Shown here in pieces: positions 44,915-58,486 of a DNA stretch of 64,000 nt. Every line of letters begins with the position of its first letter. Position 1 is the stretch's first letter. The stretch covers positions 3,720,001 through 3,784,000 of the forward strand of contig PVNU02000424.1 of assembly GCA_003013855.2 (NCBI GenBank). Direction: 5' to 3'. The position numbers and the translations under genes were made by a program. The stretch comes from Liriodendron chinense (lineage: Eukaryota > Streptophyta > Magnoliopsida > Magnoliales > Magnoliaceae). A model generated the notes under the pieces. The model was not told the origin of the DNA. It did not search any database and was given only the letters and a program-made list of their open reading frames with translations.

Positions 44915-47203
44915 CCAGAACCACCATGGCTCTCCCATTTTATGTCCTTGAAAGGCCTGAGGCTTCCTTTCTAAAGCCACAATGTCATTATCATTTTCCT
45001 CCCGACTTAATGGGCACCACAAATACCTTCATGTACTTCATCCATGGCTTCCAAGGCTTCTTACTTTCCAAGACATCGAAGTAGAACTCCTTCGACTCCT
45101 TTTCTATACAGCTCAATATCGACTATGATGTAATTTGTGGCCAATCTCCTAACATCTTGACCAATTTTTGGTCAAGGATGTTGGAGGTAATTCGTTATCT
45201 AAATTCTACCAGTCCTTGAGACTAACCTCGAGTGGGCAGATGTCCAAAACTAAATCTCTCTCCAATACTAATGGTAGATATTTCTATTGAATGGAAACAA
45301 CCCGCACGTCACAACCCATCGCAATATGTAATCCATAAGCAAACTGAGCCATTTCATTGGCATTAGTGTTTCAACTTCACAAAATATGCAAGAGTTTGAC
45401 CTCATCGAATTTGTCAGGCAACTGAAGTAGCCAGAGCATAATATGATAAAAGCGCAAGGCTCGTACATTTAAACAAACCCGCCACTTGATTTATCACTTG
45501 TTGTAAATCACCTATTATGGCGACATATTTTCCTCCCAATTCCAGTAACAATTCAAGACCGATAAGCAAAGCTTCGTATTCAGATTGATTGTTCATATAC
45601 TTGAACTCTAATTGGAACGTAAATTCCTATCTCATTCCATTTGGGGATGCCAGAATTACCCCGACCTCTTGATAACTAATTAGGTTCTTGAACCATCGAA
45701 CATTAATTTCCAAGGGGTAATCAATATTTGATTTGTTTCAACTAATTCTAGAGGTATTTCAAAAAGATGATTAACAAAGAAATTTGCAATGGCTTGTCCT
45801 TTGATAGCTTTATGTGGGATATACTTTAAATCAAATTCTATTAATACAAGTATCCATTTACCAATCCGGCCTTTCAGAATCAACCAATTTAATATTTATT
45901 TAATTAAACCAGTGGCTACTATTACATTCACCGTCTCGATAAGCAAATAATGTCGTAGCTTGATAATTGCAAAATATAACGACAAATATAGTTTTTCAAT
46001 AGCAACATATCGCTTCTCAATCAGCAACAATGCTCGGCTAAGGTACTAAATAGCCCGTTCCTTTCACCTATCATCATCTTGGGCCAACAGAGCATCGATC
46101 GATTTGGTCGAAGCTGCAACATATAACTTAAGTGGTCGATTTTTTACCAGTGGCATTAGTAGTAGCAGCTTCATCACATACTCTTTGATCCCATCAAAAG
46201 CCAGCTGGTGCTGTGCTTCCCACCTAAATTCCTCGCCCTGCTTAAGCTTAAGCAGCGGAGAAAACACTATTAGTCTTTCTTGCATAATTAGAAATAAATC
46301 GGTGCATAAAATTTATCTGGCCTGAGGGATTTTTGTAATTCTGTTTTGTTTCTGGGTGGTTGGGCTTTAAGAATGGCCCGGACCTTGTTTCAGTCAATTC
46401 TAATGCCTCATTGATGGACCAAAAACCCTAAAAAAAATTCGGCAAAAACCCCAAATGCACATTTTAAGGGTTCATTTTGAGTTTATGCAACCTTATCCTG
46501 GAAAATGATTTTCACAAATGCACTAGATGATCTACAAAATTGACCGACTTAACTACCACATTGCCAATCTAGATTTCCATGAAATCACTGATCATATCAT
46601 GAAAAATGACATTCGTGGCACGTTGATAGGTAGCCTCAGGCATTTTAAGACCAAATATCATTACCACCCAACAATATGTTCCTAGTGGTTCAGGGCACTG
46701 AAATGCTGTTTTGAGCACTTCATCGACTACAATGCTTATTTAATTATAACCAGAATGCCCATCCATAACAAAAATAATCTGATGACCAATTGTCCTAGTC
46801 AACCAGTTGATCTTCCATGGGCATGGTATATTCATCTTTAAGTGTTACCTGATTCAAATTTCTAAAATCAATACATACTCGAAGCTTACCATTCTTTTTT
46901 ATCACTAGCACTACATTCGAGAGCCATTCTGCATATTTGATCGGCCTAATGAACCCTGCTTCCAAAAGTCATTCTATTTCTTCCTTGATCTTCTAGGTGA
47001 CTTCTATCGTCATCCGCCTAGATAGCTGTTTATATGGTCAATACCCTTCCTTAATAGGTAACCTGTGCTCGACCAAATTTCAGTCTAAATCAGGTAACTC
47101 ATAATAATTTCATGCAAAATAGTTCGAAAACTCCTTTAATAGATCAATGAGCTTGGCTTGAAATTACGGCTCTAAAAGGATGTTGATAAAACTTTGTTGA
47201 AAG

Positions 47204-47391
47204 TAGAGCTGGATATGAACCGAGTTTGATCATCCGGATTGACTCGGATCAACTCGGTAAAACTTCGTTCGAACAGAAAGTCTTCATGTTCGAACACACA
47301 GGGTCTGTTCGAAAAAAAAAATTCGAGTCGGTTTCAATCACAGCCATGTTCGACTCGACTCGAACATTGACCGACTCGACTCGACTCGATC

Positions 47392-47429
<38 letters not shown>

Positions 47430-48199
47430 AGGTTGGATGACAAATAAACATGACTATGGGCCTTAGGAAGGTTTCAATGATGGACATCATTCTCCTCACT
47501 GTTTCCTGTGGTGTGGTCCACTTGAGCTTTGTATCTACCTCATTTTTTGTTTAATGCCTCAAAATGAGTTTTACAAATGGATAGACAAAGTGGATAAAAC
47601 AATTACATCATGGTGTAACCCACAAAGCTTTGTCACCAGCTTGCTGGCTAGTGTTCACGTCACTAGCTAACTCACGTCCGCGGATTGGGTACTACCAGTC
47701 TACCCCCTCCAGGACCTATTTGGAGACGGACAGTCTGTCAGTGCTCTGTGGGGTCCACAATGATATATTTGCTTATCCAAGCCGTCCATCCATTTTTTAA
47801 AGATCATTTATGGCATTATCCAAAAAATGAAGTGGATCGAAGGCTCAAGTGGACCACACTATAGGAAACAGTGGGGATGTTAACTATCTATGCTATGGTT
47901 TTTTATTTAGTTAGTTAAAAACTTTAAACCTTGTGATTTGTCAATTGTGGTGTGTAATTTGTGAACAAATCGGAATTCACTATTCAGTATAAAATATTTT
48001 CAAGCGAAATTGTTCGAACTCAGTAAAAATTATCTGAAATCCATATGTTCGAACATGTTTGAACTTGGCTGGGCCAAACCAAATCGAGTTTGAATAGAGC
48101 CACCCCGTTCGAATGTTTGTTCGAGCACACCCACTCAAGCAGCCAAACGATACGATCTAGTCCATGTTCGACTCAGGATCGGATCGTTGCCCACCTCTA
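47204..48199. mobile_element. Non-autonomous hAT-like DNA transposon
   Basis: 996 bp with imperfect terminal inverted repeats, TAGAGCTGG on the left and TAGAGGTGGG (reverse complement of the right end). It is flanked by a perfect 8-bp target duplication GTTGAAAG (47196-47203 and 48200-48207), the size expected for hAT. It contains many GTTCGAAC-like motifs near both ends and no transposase. It interrupts the RT of element D, so it is younger than D. Confidence 0.88.
47396..47428. repeat. GA microsatellite
   Basis: Uninterrupted (GA)n inside the hAT element. Confidence 0.95.
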
Positions 48200-50030
48200 G
48201 TTGAAAGTCCTGTTCTATTCCCAGATTGAGCTCGATCAGAGGGTCTTGGACTTGCGCAAGAGTATCATCTAATTCATCATAGGCTTTTTACAAATCTTCA
48301 ATAATGATGCCGTCATCGACTAGTTCATCAGTCGATCTTGTTAATTTGGCTAGTTCAACAAGACAACCATCGTTACTCTCTGTCAGACTTTCCTCTAATT
48401 CTTTTATTATAGTCAGTGATGTTGGTCAGCATATCATTTCTCACATAACGTAACAATCATGGGATTTCTTCTATTGTGCAACTTGAAACCACCTGATATG
48501 GCACGATCGCCTTAAACAAATCCTCATCTAATTGGAGCATGATCAAGAGATCATGTACAATACTGTCAGGGTTAAGTGCTACAGAAACCCCTGTCAATCA
48601 ACCATGTTTGTTTCGAACGATAAATCTAACTGGCCCAACTTCATCACCATATAGATAAGCCTCGGTCATATTGGAAGTGAAAAAAAATGGCTTGTTGTCA
48701 TCCAACACAATTCGACTTTGTCTTGATTCCAAAAAAAATAAATTGGTGTAAAGATGATGGAATACAAGAAAAAGAATAAATCCAGTCCCTGCCAAGTAGG
48801 GTATTGTAGCTGGATAAAGTTCTACCACAAAGAATGCTACCAACATCTTTATAGTTCTCACCATCAATTTGATTGGTAATACTCCTTTTGTTCAAGTAAC
48901 TACTCTCGCAAAATCATTAATAGTAACTTCTGATAAAATTGAGTCATCGGCGGTTTTGCCCAGTTTCTACATCATTCTAGTAGGTAGGATGTTAATCGCT
49001 ACTCAATTATCGACCAAGATTCTAGTAATTGGACACCCTTCTAGAGAAGCGGAGATGTACAATGGCTTCAAATGTTGAGTCATTCTAAAGACTAGCCTCT
49101 CAATAATTGTTTTTCAACAAAAGGCCCTGGTTCGACCATGACGATCAAGGTACTCATATTCTCATTCTCATGATAGAAAGAAGCATGTTGAATGACCACC
49201 GTGGAATCTACGTCCTCCACATCCCCTTTTATTTCAGTTGGGTGTGAAGGTTTCGCTTGAAAAAAATCTGGGAAGCGTGATAACCATGTTGCACTTGACG
49301 GTGATTGGTGGCAATGTCCCAAATACGTCTTTGTTTTGGGACATTGCCCCCTAAGTGTAAGGTAAACATATGTTTCATCTTGGCTAACAGTTCCTCCAAC
49401 TTTAGGGACTGCATTCTTAATCGACTCTGCTTTTGCAGGCAACTCTTCAATCAGAAGATCATCTCATAAGAAACACTTGTCGCTAAGGTATTCAGTCATG
49501 TCATTTGTTTGGACAATAGACATGCCACTAAAACCCTCAACATGGGGTTTGAGTGGATTATTTTGATCGATTTCTTCGGCTTCAATTCAGGTTGTAATCC
49601 AACCACATAAACTGTTAGTCGTCCCCCTTCTGGTGAACAACTCATAAAGTTTGTTATGGTTGAGATTAATTATCAACCCCATAAACCTTCTTTCTCTTTT
49701 TAGCTTGTTGTCTCTGCCAACGACGCCTTTGAGTATGAGTCGTCCCTTCTAGCATGATTGGGAACTTAGGATGACTTAACATTTTTCAAACATTTTCATG
49801 ATCTAGTCTTTGTTTGACCATCCTTGGTCTTGGGGCCTAGATTAACTTACCTTGTTATTCAATTTGAAATCCTAGGTTTGTGTCCGCTTGTGATGATCTT
49901 GACCAGGAGTTTGCATGTGCAACTATTGTTCCGGTCAATCAAAGTGATCCCGCTCATCGACCGCATAATTGAGGCTTATAGTGTCGCTTAGTGTGATACT
50001 TTAGCTTCCTTAATGGCCATCGGCTGTTAT

Positions 50031-51832
50031 GCCCCAAAATTCAGCACTTGAATATAACACCCAAGTATGAATTTCTAAGCACGATAAAGTTACACATGCA
50101 AAAAAATAATTACACATACATCATTCATTAACAAATGAGAGATTGCCTCTTATTCCATATTCTCACCCATAAATTAGAATTCAAAAGGTTCCACAAACCA
50201 TAAGTAATGTTCCACTCAAGTTAATTTATTATTCTGCTGTTAATCTCATGACTAAACAATAAAACTCATAAATAGATAAACTCGTCTTCAGTGGCATTAA
50301 CATCTTCCTCCACCAGCGTCATCCCCTCTTCAGTTTGTGCCTCATCTCTGCGGCTTCAAATTCGTCTCCATAACCTACAGTTCCTTAAGAAGGGTGAGCA
50401 AACTTTGTCCAGTGAGTAGAAGTACCTACTATACTCAATTCTATGATTTAAGCATTCATATAACATAATCAGAGATAGTGGAAGAAAGAAATCAATAAGT
50501 CAGATTATATACTCAAGCATGCCATGTACACACGAACCTGCCTACACAACACATAACCAAACGCTGAACGGATGCTCCCACAATGAAAACCCATGTAACA
50601 CATGTGAATCAATCATACACGTGGCCTTTAACATAAGGACTTCAGTTAAGATTCAGACTTGTAAGTCGACCATCCAATGCTCAGTCGACTAGGTGCGGTA
50701 ATATCTCAACACATGAGACGACGTAAGCCCGACACCAATCAATCATACATCCTAACACACGAGTCAATGTACACCATATAGATCAGTCAATCGTGGTAAT
50801 TGCCTTAGAGAGAGACTATACGAGTCGTACGTAAGCCCGAACCGATCAATCATGGTACGTCTCGACACACGAGACGACGTATGCCCGAACCGACCTGATC
50901 GTGGTAGCGATCTCGTAGATCAAACCCGCAAGATATACTTAAGCTCGAAACCGAACACTAATAAATATGGTATACCATAAAATCAACACCACAGAATCAT
51001 GCATGCTCATCCCAAACTAAATAACAATCCCACACATAACCGCACACTAATCGACGCAACCAGAACGCAACATACCCTGGGTAAGGACTATTTCACGTGC
51101 CCCTACCCTGGTCACAATCCCGTAGGACACACCCTCACTACACATCACTCTATACACAATCACACCATGAATGCACACATGTGGAGCATAAATAATAGCA
51201 ACATGAATAACATAATAGCAACACCACATTCTATTATGATAGCATAATAAACAATAAGCATATAATACAAGAGAGTGAGTGGTAGATCAAGAAATTACCA
51301 AAACTAGAAAGTGTAATCTATGAGATATTAGATGGCATCAAATTGTCATCCCTAAGTATGAACCACATGTTTAAACATGTGTTCGATGTTATCATTCAAG
51401 CATTTGCATGTCAAATCACTAAACTACGATCAACATTGTTCATTTAACCTTCAACATATGGATCTACATATCTAAGCATGATTAGACATGAATTACATAT
51501 TTCATTACATAAAACATTCAAAATGACTACAGATGCAACCGTCAAGTTCACAGATTAAATAGTAGATTAGACGGATCCGACAATTAAGAGACTACCGACC
51601 ACTGTATCTTATCACAATTACAGATCTAGCCATCGATAATTTCAGATCTCATGTTTAATGGATCAGATGAGTCTAATTATCAAGAGATAAAGTGAATCAC
51701 AGGTTTAATTATCACGGATATCCATGATCTGCGAGATCTGCCCATTAACAATGTTATCCAATGGTTGGGACACAGATCTAACGATTCAGGTTAACAAAAC
51801 TTCTAAAAGTTCATACAAATGGGTCCACTAAT
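50031..51832. repeat. LTR-like non-coding sequence
   Basis: Begins TGTTATGCCCCAAAATTC. At 50695-50925 diverged units share GAGACGACGTANGCCCGA and GATCAATCATGGTA. No coding domain. It resembles the inside of long LTRs of Tekay/Del-type elements in the - orientation, but I cannot fix both ends. Confidence 0.35.
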
Positions 51833-54800
51833 GTAACACCCCGCACTTTTTAGTACTTAAGTGTTACCATAATAGTTGATTGGAGAGATCCAGTGATCAT
51901 TAGGTCTAAAAAGTTTTGACAAAACTCCTTGTGGATATAGTGTGTGACTTAAACTGTGGATCCAATGGTGAGTGAATACTATTATTTTTATTGAAATTAT
52001 AATAATAAAAGTAATACTAATAATCATAATTGTGATGATGAGGATAATGATATTAGTATTAATATTTTGGAAAACTAGATTTAAATAGTGATTAATATTC
52101 ATGAGGATGAACCATATTAATTCATTGGACATTTTAACCGTTCAAAACTAATTTGGATCAAATCTAACCATTGAATGGCATAAAGTATTATTGTTATTAG
52201 CTAAATCTGTGTGTGAGGCCATATGATGGTTGGGACGGACCACTAATAGGCCATTAGTCTTAGAAAGGCTTGAAAGAAATGAATTGATGGGGTGGACTTG
52301 ACTAAATTGCCCCACTTTCATGGTGTGCACACGTTGTGCACCGGTTGGACCATAAATCGATCAGCACTACTGACCCGCATCTGCCAAAAAAGGAAACCTT
52401 CTCTCTCTCTTTCACTGTTGTTGTCGGAACGAGCTGTTTTAGCCAAACGGATGAACGGTCTGTTTTAAGTGTAGTGCAGCCCACCTTCGAGCAATGGTTT
52501 GGGTAATCAACACGGTCCATCTTGTAGCCCTCATAGGATTAATCATAAATTAGGTGATAGACTTAAATTTCATACTTGGTAGTGTGTGCAGTTCAAGGTT
52601 GAAGTCAGGCTATCCAAACAACAATGTGTTTTCCAACAGCTATGAAATCGCTAAACTACTACTATAATGGCCCACCTTGGGAAAATCCAAACCATTCATT
52701 TTGTAGAGCGTTATGTGTTCTACCAAACCATGCTAACCTCCTTTGTTGGGGGCCACCCGTTACAATCAAATCTTTCGTCAAAATCACGTTTTTCACCTTG
52801 CCTTTCCAAAAAAACAAGAATGACAAGCTGGCAATCCGCAGTGCTTTCACCTCCTTTCATCCCAACCGTCCACGGGAACTGTAAAAGCCCTCTTCTAGAG
52901 GAATATCAGTCGTCCAAGCCTACTCATGTGGATCGGCTATTTTGTATAAATATGGAAGTATTTTTCATTTCTTTCTTTCTTTCTTTTTTTAGCTTCTAGA
53001 AATGAAAACCCTAAGCCCAAACTTCAATCCAAATTATCCATTTTAGGGATATTTGGTCCTGATAGAGCAGATTCGTCATCGTTCTGCGATCGTTTTCGGG
53101 CCGCAGCCGATGGTGTTCGAGTTTTGGGCAGAATCTTTCAATCCTCATACTCAACAAGTGAACGGCGTATGAACTCCATTCTTTCCACTCTCCAAGCTTC
53201 TTAGGGCTCATTCACATCGTCTAGCAAGGTCTGATTGAAGAAAGATTCGCCGGTTCTCAATCTGTCATGTAATGCTTCACCTTCTTCCTTATCGAATCAC
53301 TACCGTCACACGATATGTTGATCTTTGATTTCAAATCTGAGATGATCGTGGTGCAACCCTCATGATCAGCTATTCCAAGCTTATGTTAGTTTTATATGTA
53401 GATCGCAGAGAGCCATCAGTCTAGCTCTGTTTCTGATCTTATAAGTTTTCTCTGTGGGTGAAAACCAGTGGGTGCAGGAGCTCCATCTTCAAACTGGATC
53501 TCCAGATTAGTAGGAAGATTGTTAGAAGAAAACCTACCTGTCATGAGATCTATTATTAGTCAGCAAACTGAGAAAGTTAGTTGAGGTAGAAGATGAGAAA
53601 GAGAGTGAGAGAAGGGCGGCGAGTCAGTTCAGGTCATGCTAAGTCGCCTTAGCAACCGCCAAGTCAACTTTGCTGGTCCTTGTACCCAACCTAATTGGGA
53701 CCTGTTTTAGGGTATTTTTCAATCTCGGCCATTGGATCATCTTACGTCAGCGGGGTGGCTTCATTAGTAGCGTTATCAACTCATTTTCAAATCAAGTGTT
53801 GTAGTTAAGGTAATAATGGGCCAACATAGTGAGTTTTTGCTTAAGGTTTGAGTTTTATTTAAATTCTAATGTTGGTAATTTAATCCAGCTTGTAATTAGT
53901 GATTGGTGATGTCCTAATTTCATCTGGATTGAGTTGATTGGGCCAGATTAATCAAGAAGGTTTATCAAAATCGAGTTGATTGCAAATCTAGCTTATGTGG
54001 ATTGTAAACTTCCCAACTCTTCAATTAGATTTTGATTTTGATCGAGTTGAGTAATATCAACTCAATTGAGATATGTACTTCTTAAATATTTCATTGATAT
54101 CTTAATTAGAGTTTAATTGAAGTTTCTATTTTGTCTCTAAAACCCTTATTTAATTGTAGGGATTTGTTCCCCAAATTCTCTTTCAATCCTACCTTAAGTC
54201 TACACTTAGTCAAATGCAATTGGTCCGCGTTATAATGTGAGGTTTCTCACCCTTCGAGCTTTCCATTTATATGTTTATTTGTTTGTTTTTCTAATTTTAG
54301 TAATTGCTTGTAATACCTGTCTTGTGTATGAAATTACTTTCTACTAAATAATCATCTTATGATAATTGTTTTATGATGTCTTATGATAATAATTGTCTAT
54401 CTCACTATTTACTTTCGATTCTTGATAATTGATGTGGATTGGAAATTAAATTTTATTTGTGGCTTAGATTGCTATTTGAACATGTGAAATTGAACTTATA
54501 TTGTGGTGTCCTTGATTAAACTTGGTGCCCATGGGGCTTTTGTTGGAAAGATCTCTTTTGGTAGTGTCCATAAATGGACTTGATGCCCATATGGCTTTGT
54601 TTGGGAAGATCCCTCTTTATTGGTGTCCATCAATGGACTTGTTGCCCAAGTGGCTTGGTTGGAGAAGAATATCTTTTTGTTGGAAACTTTAGAACACACA
54701 CATGATGGAAATGTTAATTGTCTAATTGTAGAGAATCATATAAACATAATTTGTTGTATTGTACTATAGTATATTCTGTTGGACATCTCATGGGCCGAGA

Positions 54801-55000
54801 ATGGTGTTCTGGGATGCTATGCCCGAGCAATCGACCTATGCTGGGTTCGCGCCCCCCCATAGTGACCGTGTGTATTTTATTATTTGTTTTGTAAATCGGA
54901 CTAATAAAAGTTGGTTAATCATGCATACATGGCATTCATAAGTAATGTTAGTGATGAGCCACATTACTGTCGATTTGATGTGCATTACATTGTGGGTAAC
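51833..55000. repeat. Probable long LTR, no gene
   Basis: Starts TGTAACACCCCGCACTTTTTA, a common opening of long plant gypsy LTRs, and stays non-coding up to LTR-4, which is inserted into it. Three diverged units of about 60 bp at 54500-54685 share GGTGTCC..AATGGACTTG..GCCCA. The upper-strand AT-rich stretch at 51970-52080 is low complexity. Confidence 0.35.
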
Positions 55001-56310
55001 TGTGGACCCTCGCCGTTCCGCACTCCCGTACGTTCTCCTTTCCCTTCCAGAAAAGAAGAAGAGGTGGTGCGTGCGAATCGTCGTTTGTGCCACTGGCTTG
55101 CCTCGTTCTCGAGGTCTTTGTTCGGTTGTCGTGTTAAGCTGGATGTGTTTAGATGAGTTTATATAAGACCTAGAGTCGCCACTAGCCAGTTACTTTGAAT
55201 CTACAGTCAGTTAGACCACGTAGAAACGTTAGAGAAGGGAATCCAAAGATTTTTTTTCCTCTAAAATGACTCCTTTTGATCTGCGGCCAGAGATTCGAGG
55301 TAAGGGAACACGGTTACAGGGTGGGAAGAGGTTAAGCACCCCACACACTGCCCGTACCGAAGTACGGTCTCTACTTCACAGAATCGAACTAATACTTGAA
55401 AGTCTGATTTAATCCTCGTACATTCTCATGGATGACATGATGCATGAATGCAGGTCTGAACAGTAAGAGTTTCTGATGGGCAGGTTTTCATTAACAGGCA
55501 AGCCCAGAGCATACGCTCGAACTGACAGGTGCTTTATGCGAGATGCATGCTGTGTGTTTAAATAATCAAAGTGCTTGTAGTGAAGCAGGGGGGGTTGGAA
55601 GAAAAGTAAATGTTGCACTTATGCTAGATGCGAATGAGATGATGCTGGTAAAGAACAGTTAGATGGACGGAGGTGTCGCAATAGTTGGGTTCGAGTGGCT
55701 GGATCAAGACTTGGATGGCTTGGGAGACTTGGACCAGTGGTCGGGTTAGGCTAGACCAGGGCTAGGCTCTCCTCACTCGGGCTCTCCTTGGTGAAAAAAT
55801 GGGCTAAAAGGGATGGAGGTGTACTCTGAGCTCTCGGACTGAAGAGAGGGGAAGTGGATGTCGAAAGTGAAGGGGAGAGGGGGTATTTATAACAGCAGGC
55901 AGTGGCAGCTTGCGAAAATAAGTTTAGGCGGCACCCAGGGGGCAGCCCGTACGGACTGTTCTCGGGATTCAGCGGGCAGTACGGACATGCTCCGGGGCTG
56001 CTGCTTGGAACTCAGTGAATTGACTGGGTTTAGGGGATGGGTTGACATGGTGAGTTGACTCGATGGATTGACTTAGCGGGTTGACTCGCCGAGTTTGACC
56101 TTTTTTGGGATTTTTTGACTGGTTTTTCTTATGGAGGTTTTTCAGGCTGATGTTTAGGGGTGAGTTGACTGGGTTCAGGCTTGAGCTGGGCTATGGATTG
56201 GGGCTTACGAGGGTGAGTTTGGCCGAGTTTGGATATGGGATTTGGGGGTATGGTCCTCCATTCATCCAGCTACCTCTACCAACACTGTAGCCGAAGGTGG
56301 GGTGTCTACA
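55001..56310 (-). repeat. LTR-4 (3' LTR of copy C)
   Basis: Inverted: TGTAGACACC on the - strand at 56310, GGTCCACA at 55001; 1310 bp. TATA box 55891-55884 on the - strand. A polypurine tract lies next to its start and there is no primer site beyond its end, so it is a 3' LTR. Confidence 0.88.
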
Positions 56311-56314
56311 GATG

Positions 56315-56323
56315 CCCCTCTTT
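56315..56323 (-). other. Polypurine tract of copy C
   Basis: AAAGAGGGG on the - strand, four bases before LTR-4. Confidence 0.75.
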
Positions 56324-58486
56324 GGCAGAGGTTGCGTGCAATCGAATGCCAAAGCGAGTGGACACCCCACTTGACCCGGTCATTCATAGATAATGGTCTG
56401 AAATCTTTGCTTGCCTTTGCATCTGTGCCAGTTGATCGTTTAGAAATTGATCACTCGCACATACTGCGGGAGTTTGGAGAAAACGTTGTGATTGTCCCTG
56501 CAGTGTGCTGCAACCTGGGTACCCAATCGCAACCCTTCCATTCTCGATCGGTACTAACATCGGAAAGGTAGAACAAAGCCTCTGCACCATAGTCTTACGA
56601 GGTTACTAACCCTGAGATTGATTGTGATGTTTGATGTTTTTCCGGATCACTCCAGGAGTACTTGTTTCGCTTGACTATCAAAGTGGTTAGCTGCCCTGCG
56701 TCATGTAGTCCTATGGGAGTCCACCACGCCGACTTGGACTCAGTGAAGGTACTTCAGGCATCCACGCCTAGGTATGTGCGGGTGAACTCTTTCCACCCGA
56801 TCTTCTGATTTTGATACTTGGGTTACAATTCATCGTTTTCACCTGTTCAAATGGATTTCTTTGATCGAGCCTTTTGGCTTTCATCTTTTCGTATCTTGGC
56901 TTGTGGTACGACCGTACTGACACTGGAGTTCAGTTCGACTGTACTTTGAGTGCATTGGATCTGATGGTCTCCGGGGAAACCGCGAGACATTGGATCTTAT
57001 TTGATTTTTGTGTCGGCTCCTACCCAGAGATATGGAAGATCTCCTGGTGTTTTGGAGGATGAACGCCCTACTGGGAAAATATTTTTGGATTTTGAAAAGA
57101 TACCCACTCTAGGGAGTGATACTCCGTGGGGTTTTTATTTGCAAATGGGAAGATACATTTTTTTTGTCTTTTTGGAATGGAAATCTGGCTTGCACGAGCC
57201 TCCACTAGGGATGCCTGTGGGGTCTTTAGCTAACCGACTTTTATTTTGAAAGCAAGTAATAATGATGATTGATGCGATGCATGGGGATGCATGGAGATGC
57301 ATATTTGATGATGACTGCATGATGAGGCTCATTCTCTGTCAGTTCGATAATTTTGCTTTTGCTGGAGGTACGGAGAATTTTGAGTTTATTGCTTGCAGGG
57401 TTGTGCTCCCTTGGGGATTTTCTTTTCAATGCGGATGTTTGGTCAGCGGGTTGGTCAGGATCCCAACCCATGGTCGATCAGGTCCATCGTCCCAAGATAC
57501 TGTTTCTTTGCTAATGGGAATGGATGAAGGATGTTATCAGACTTCAAGATATTCTTCTGTGAATGGATGCGATTGAGACGGTGCTTGGTCGCCAGTTTTG
57601 GTCAAGATTCAATTTGCGGGCGATCAGATCCGTCATCCCAAACTGCGAAATGAGTGAGCGGAGTTCGAGATTTCTGAAATGTAGTGCTGAGGATAGTGAC
57701 AATTTTTGTGAATTTTTTGTAAATATGTGGTCCGAATCTTTACCTGAGTAGTCGGGATGGAGATCGGTTATTGAAAACAAGGAAAATATTTTGTGATTTT
57801 GAAAATATTTTGTCCGAGTAAAGATCGGTATTATTGAAAGCAAGGGAAATATTTTGATTTTTGGAATATTTTGTTTGTAAGCAAGAGAAATATTTTTGTG
57901 ATTTTTGAAAGATGACTTTGCAAATGTTTTGGTATTTTCTGATTTTTCTGAAATGCAGGGAAAAGTGTGGAATTTTCATCCACTTCCAGCTTCTACTGCT
58001 GGTAAGGCACCCGATCCATTTTACGTCAGCGAGCAAGACGAGTCTCACACAGTTAAGTGCCGTAGTTTTACATCTTCGGATGAGGGAATTTTGAGAGTTT
58101 TTAGTCAACACACCCACGAAGTTGCCTGTTCCTCATGTGCAATGCACATGGACCACGTATCGTCTGACGGACTCCTTCGGCCACAGAATGAGCCACATCC
58201 TCACATTTCCCTTTGTCAATCTAGTTTGGGGCCTTATATTGCTGACAATTCCATGAGGGTGTGCTTCACCTCCCAACTGCCTTAATCCCCTTCATGAGTT
58301 TTAGGAACAGGGAACATCCGTCAGATTCAACAGCGACTTCCAAATCAAGGTTGTCTATCACGGTGTGTTTAACACGAACAAGGTCGCGGGGTTCTGCCCG
58401 CCTCAGCCCTTACCTATTTAGAAGACTCCGGACACTCGTACGATCAAGTGTCAGCCATGTCCGAAACAGGTTGGGAAAGAAAGCCC
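56324..58486. other. 3' non-coding region of copy C
   Basis: Contains only one unit of the 456-bp repeat (about 56390-56790), an AT-rich repeat (about 57765-57905), and the + strand equivalent of the 110-codon frame (57953-58285), again after a pyrimidine tract ending in GCAG. No gene is called. Confidence 0.4.

Larger units (their letters stand above)
44930..49990 (-). pseudogene. Relic gag-pol of element D (older Tat lineage)
   Basis: Read on the - strand from right to left. Gag end with KTQRRR-like basic residues (about 49750-49680). Protease with a LVDN motif and YNTLLGRDWI (about 49060-48700). RT (about 47190-46560, interrupted upstream by a hAT element) with CIDFRNLNQ, VMDGHSGYN and a mutated catalytic box (WIGN in place of YIDD). 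RNase H with KAIKGQAIANF (about 45800) and the second RNase H-like domain with LMFDGS and SEYEALLIGLELLLELG (about 45700-45530). The integrase zinc region, with DEVHEGICGAH, lies near 45030. Many stops and frameshifts. The integrase core is missing where LTR-3 joins. The sequence is Tat-like but clearly not the giant family of A-C. Confidence 0.75.

Noticed and set aside
47226..47447. Protein of 73 codons with an Arg-Glu run
   Set aside because: It is the GA microsatellite and hAT subterminal sequence read through.
50999..51247. His/Asn/Thr-rich frame
   Set aside because: AT-rich LTR-like DNA, no domain, no homologous frame elsewhere in the window.
43249..56310. LTR-3 and LTR-4 as the two ends of one element
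   Set aside because: They lie in opposite orientation, and each is explained by its own neighbours (primer site right of LTR-3, polypurine tract right of LTR-4).
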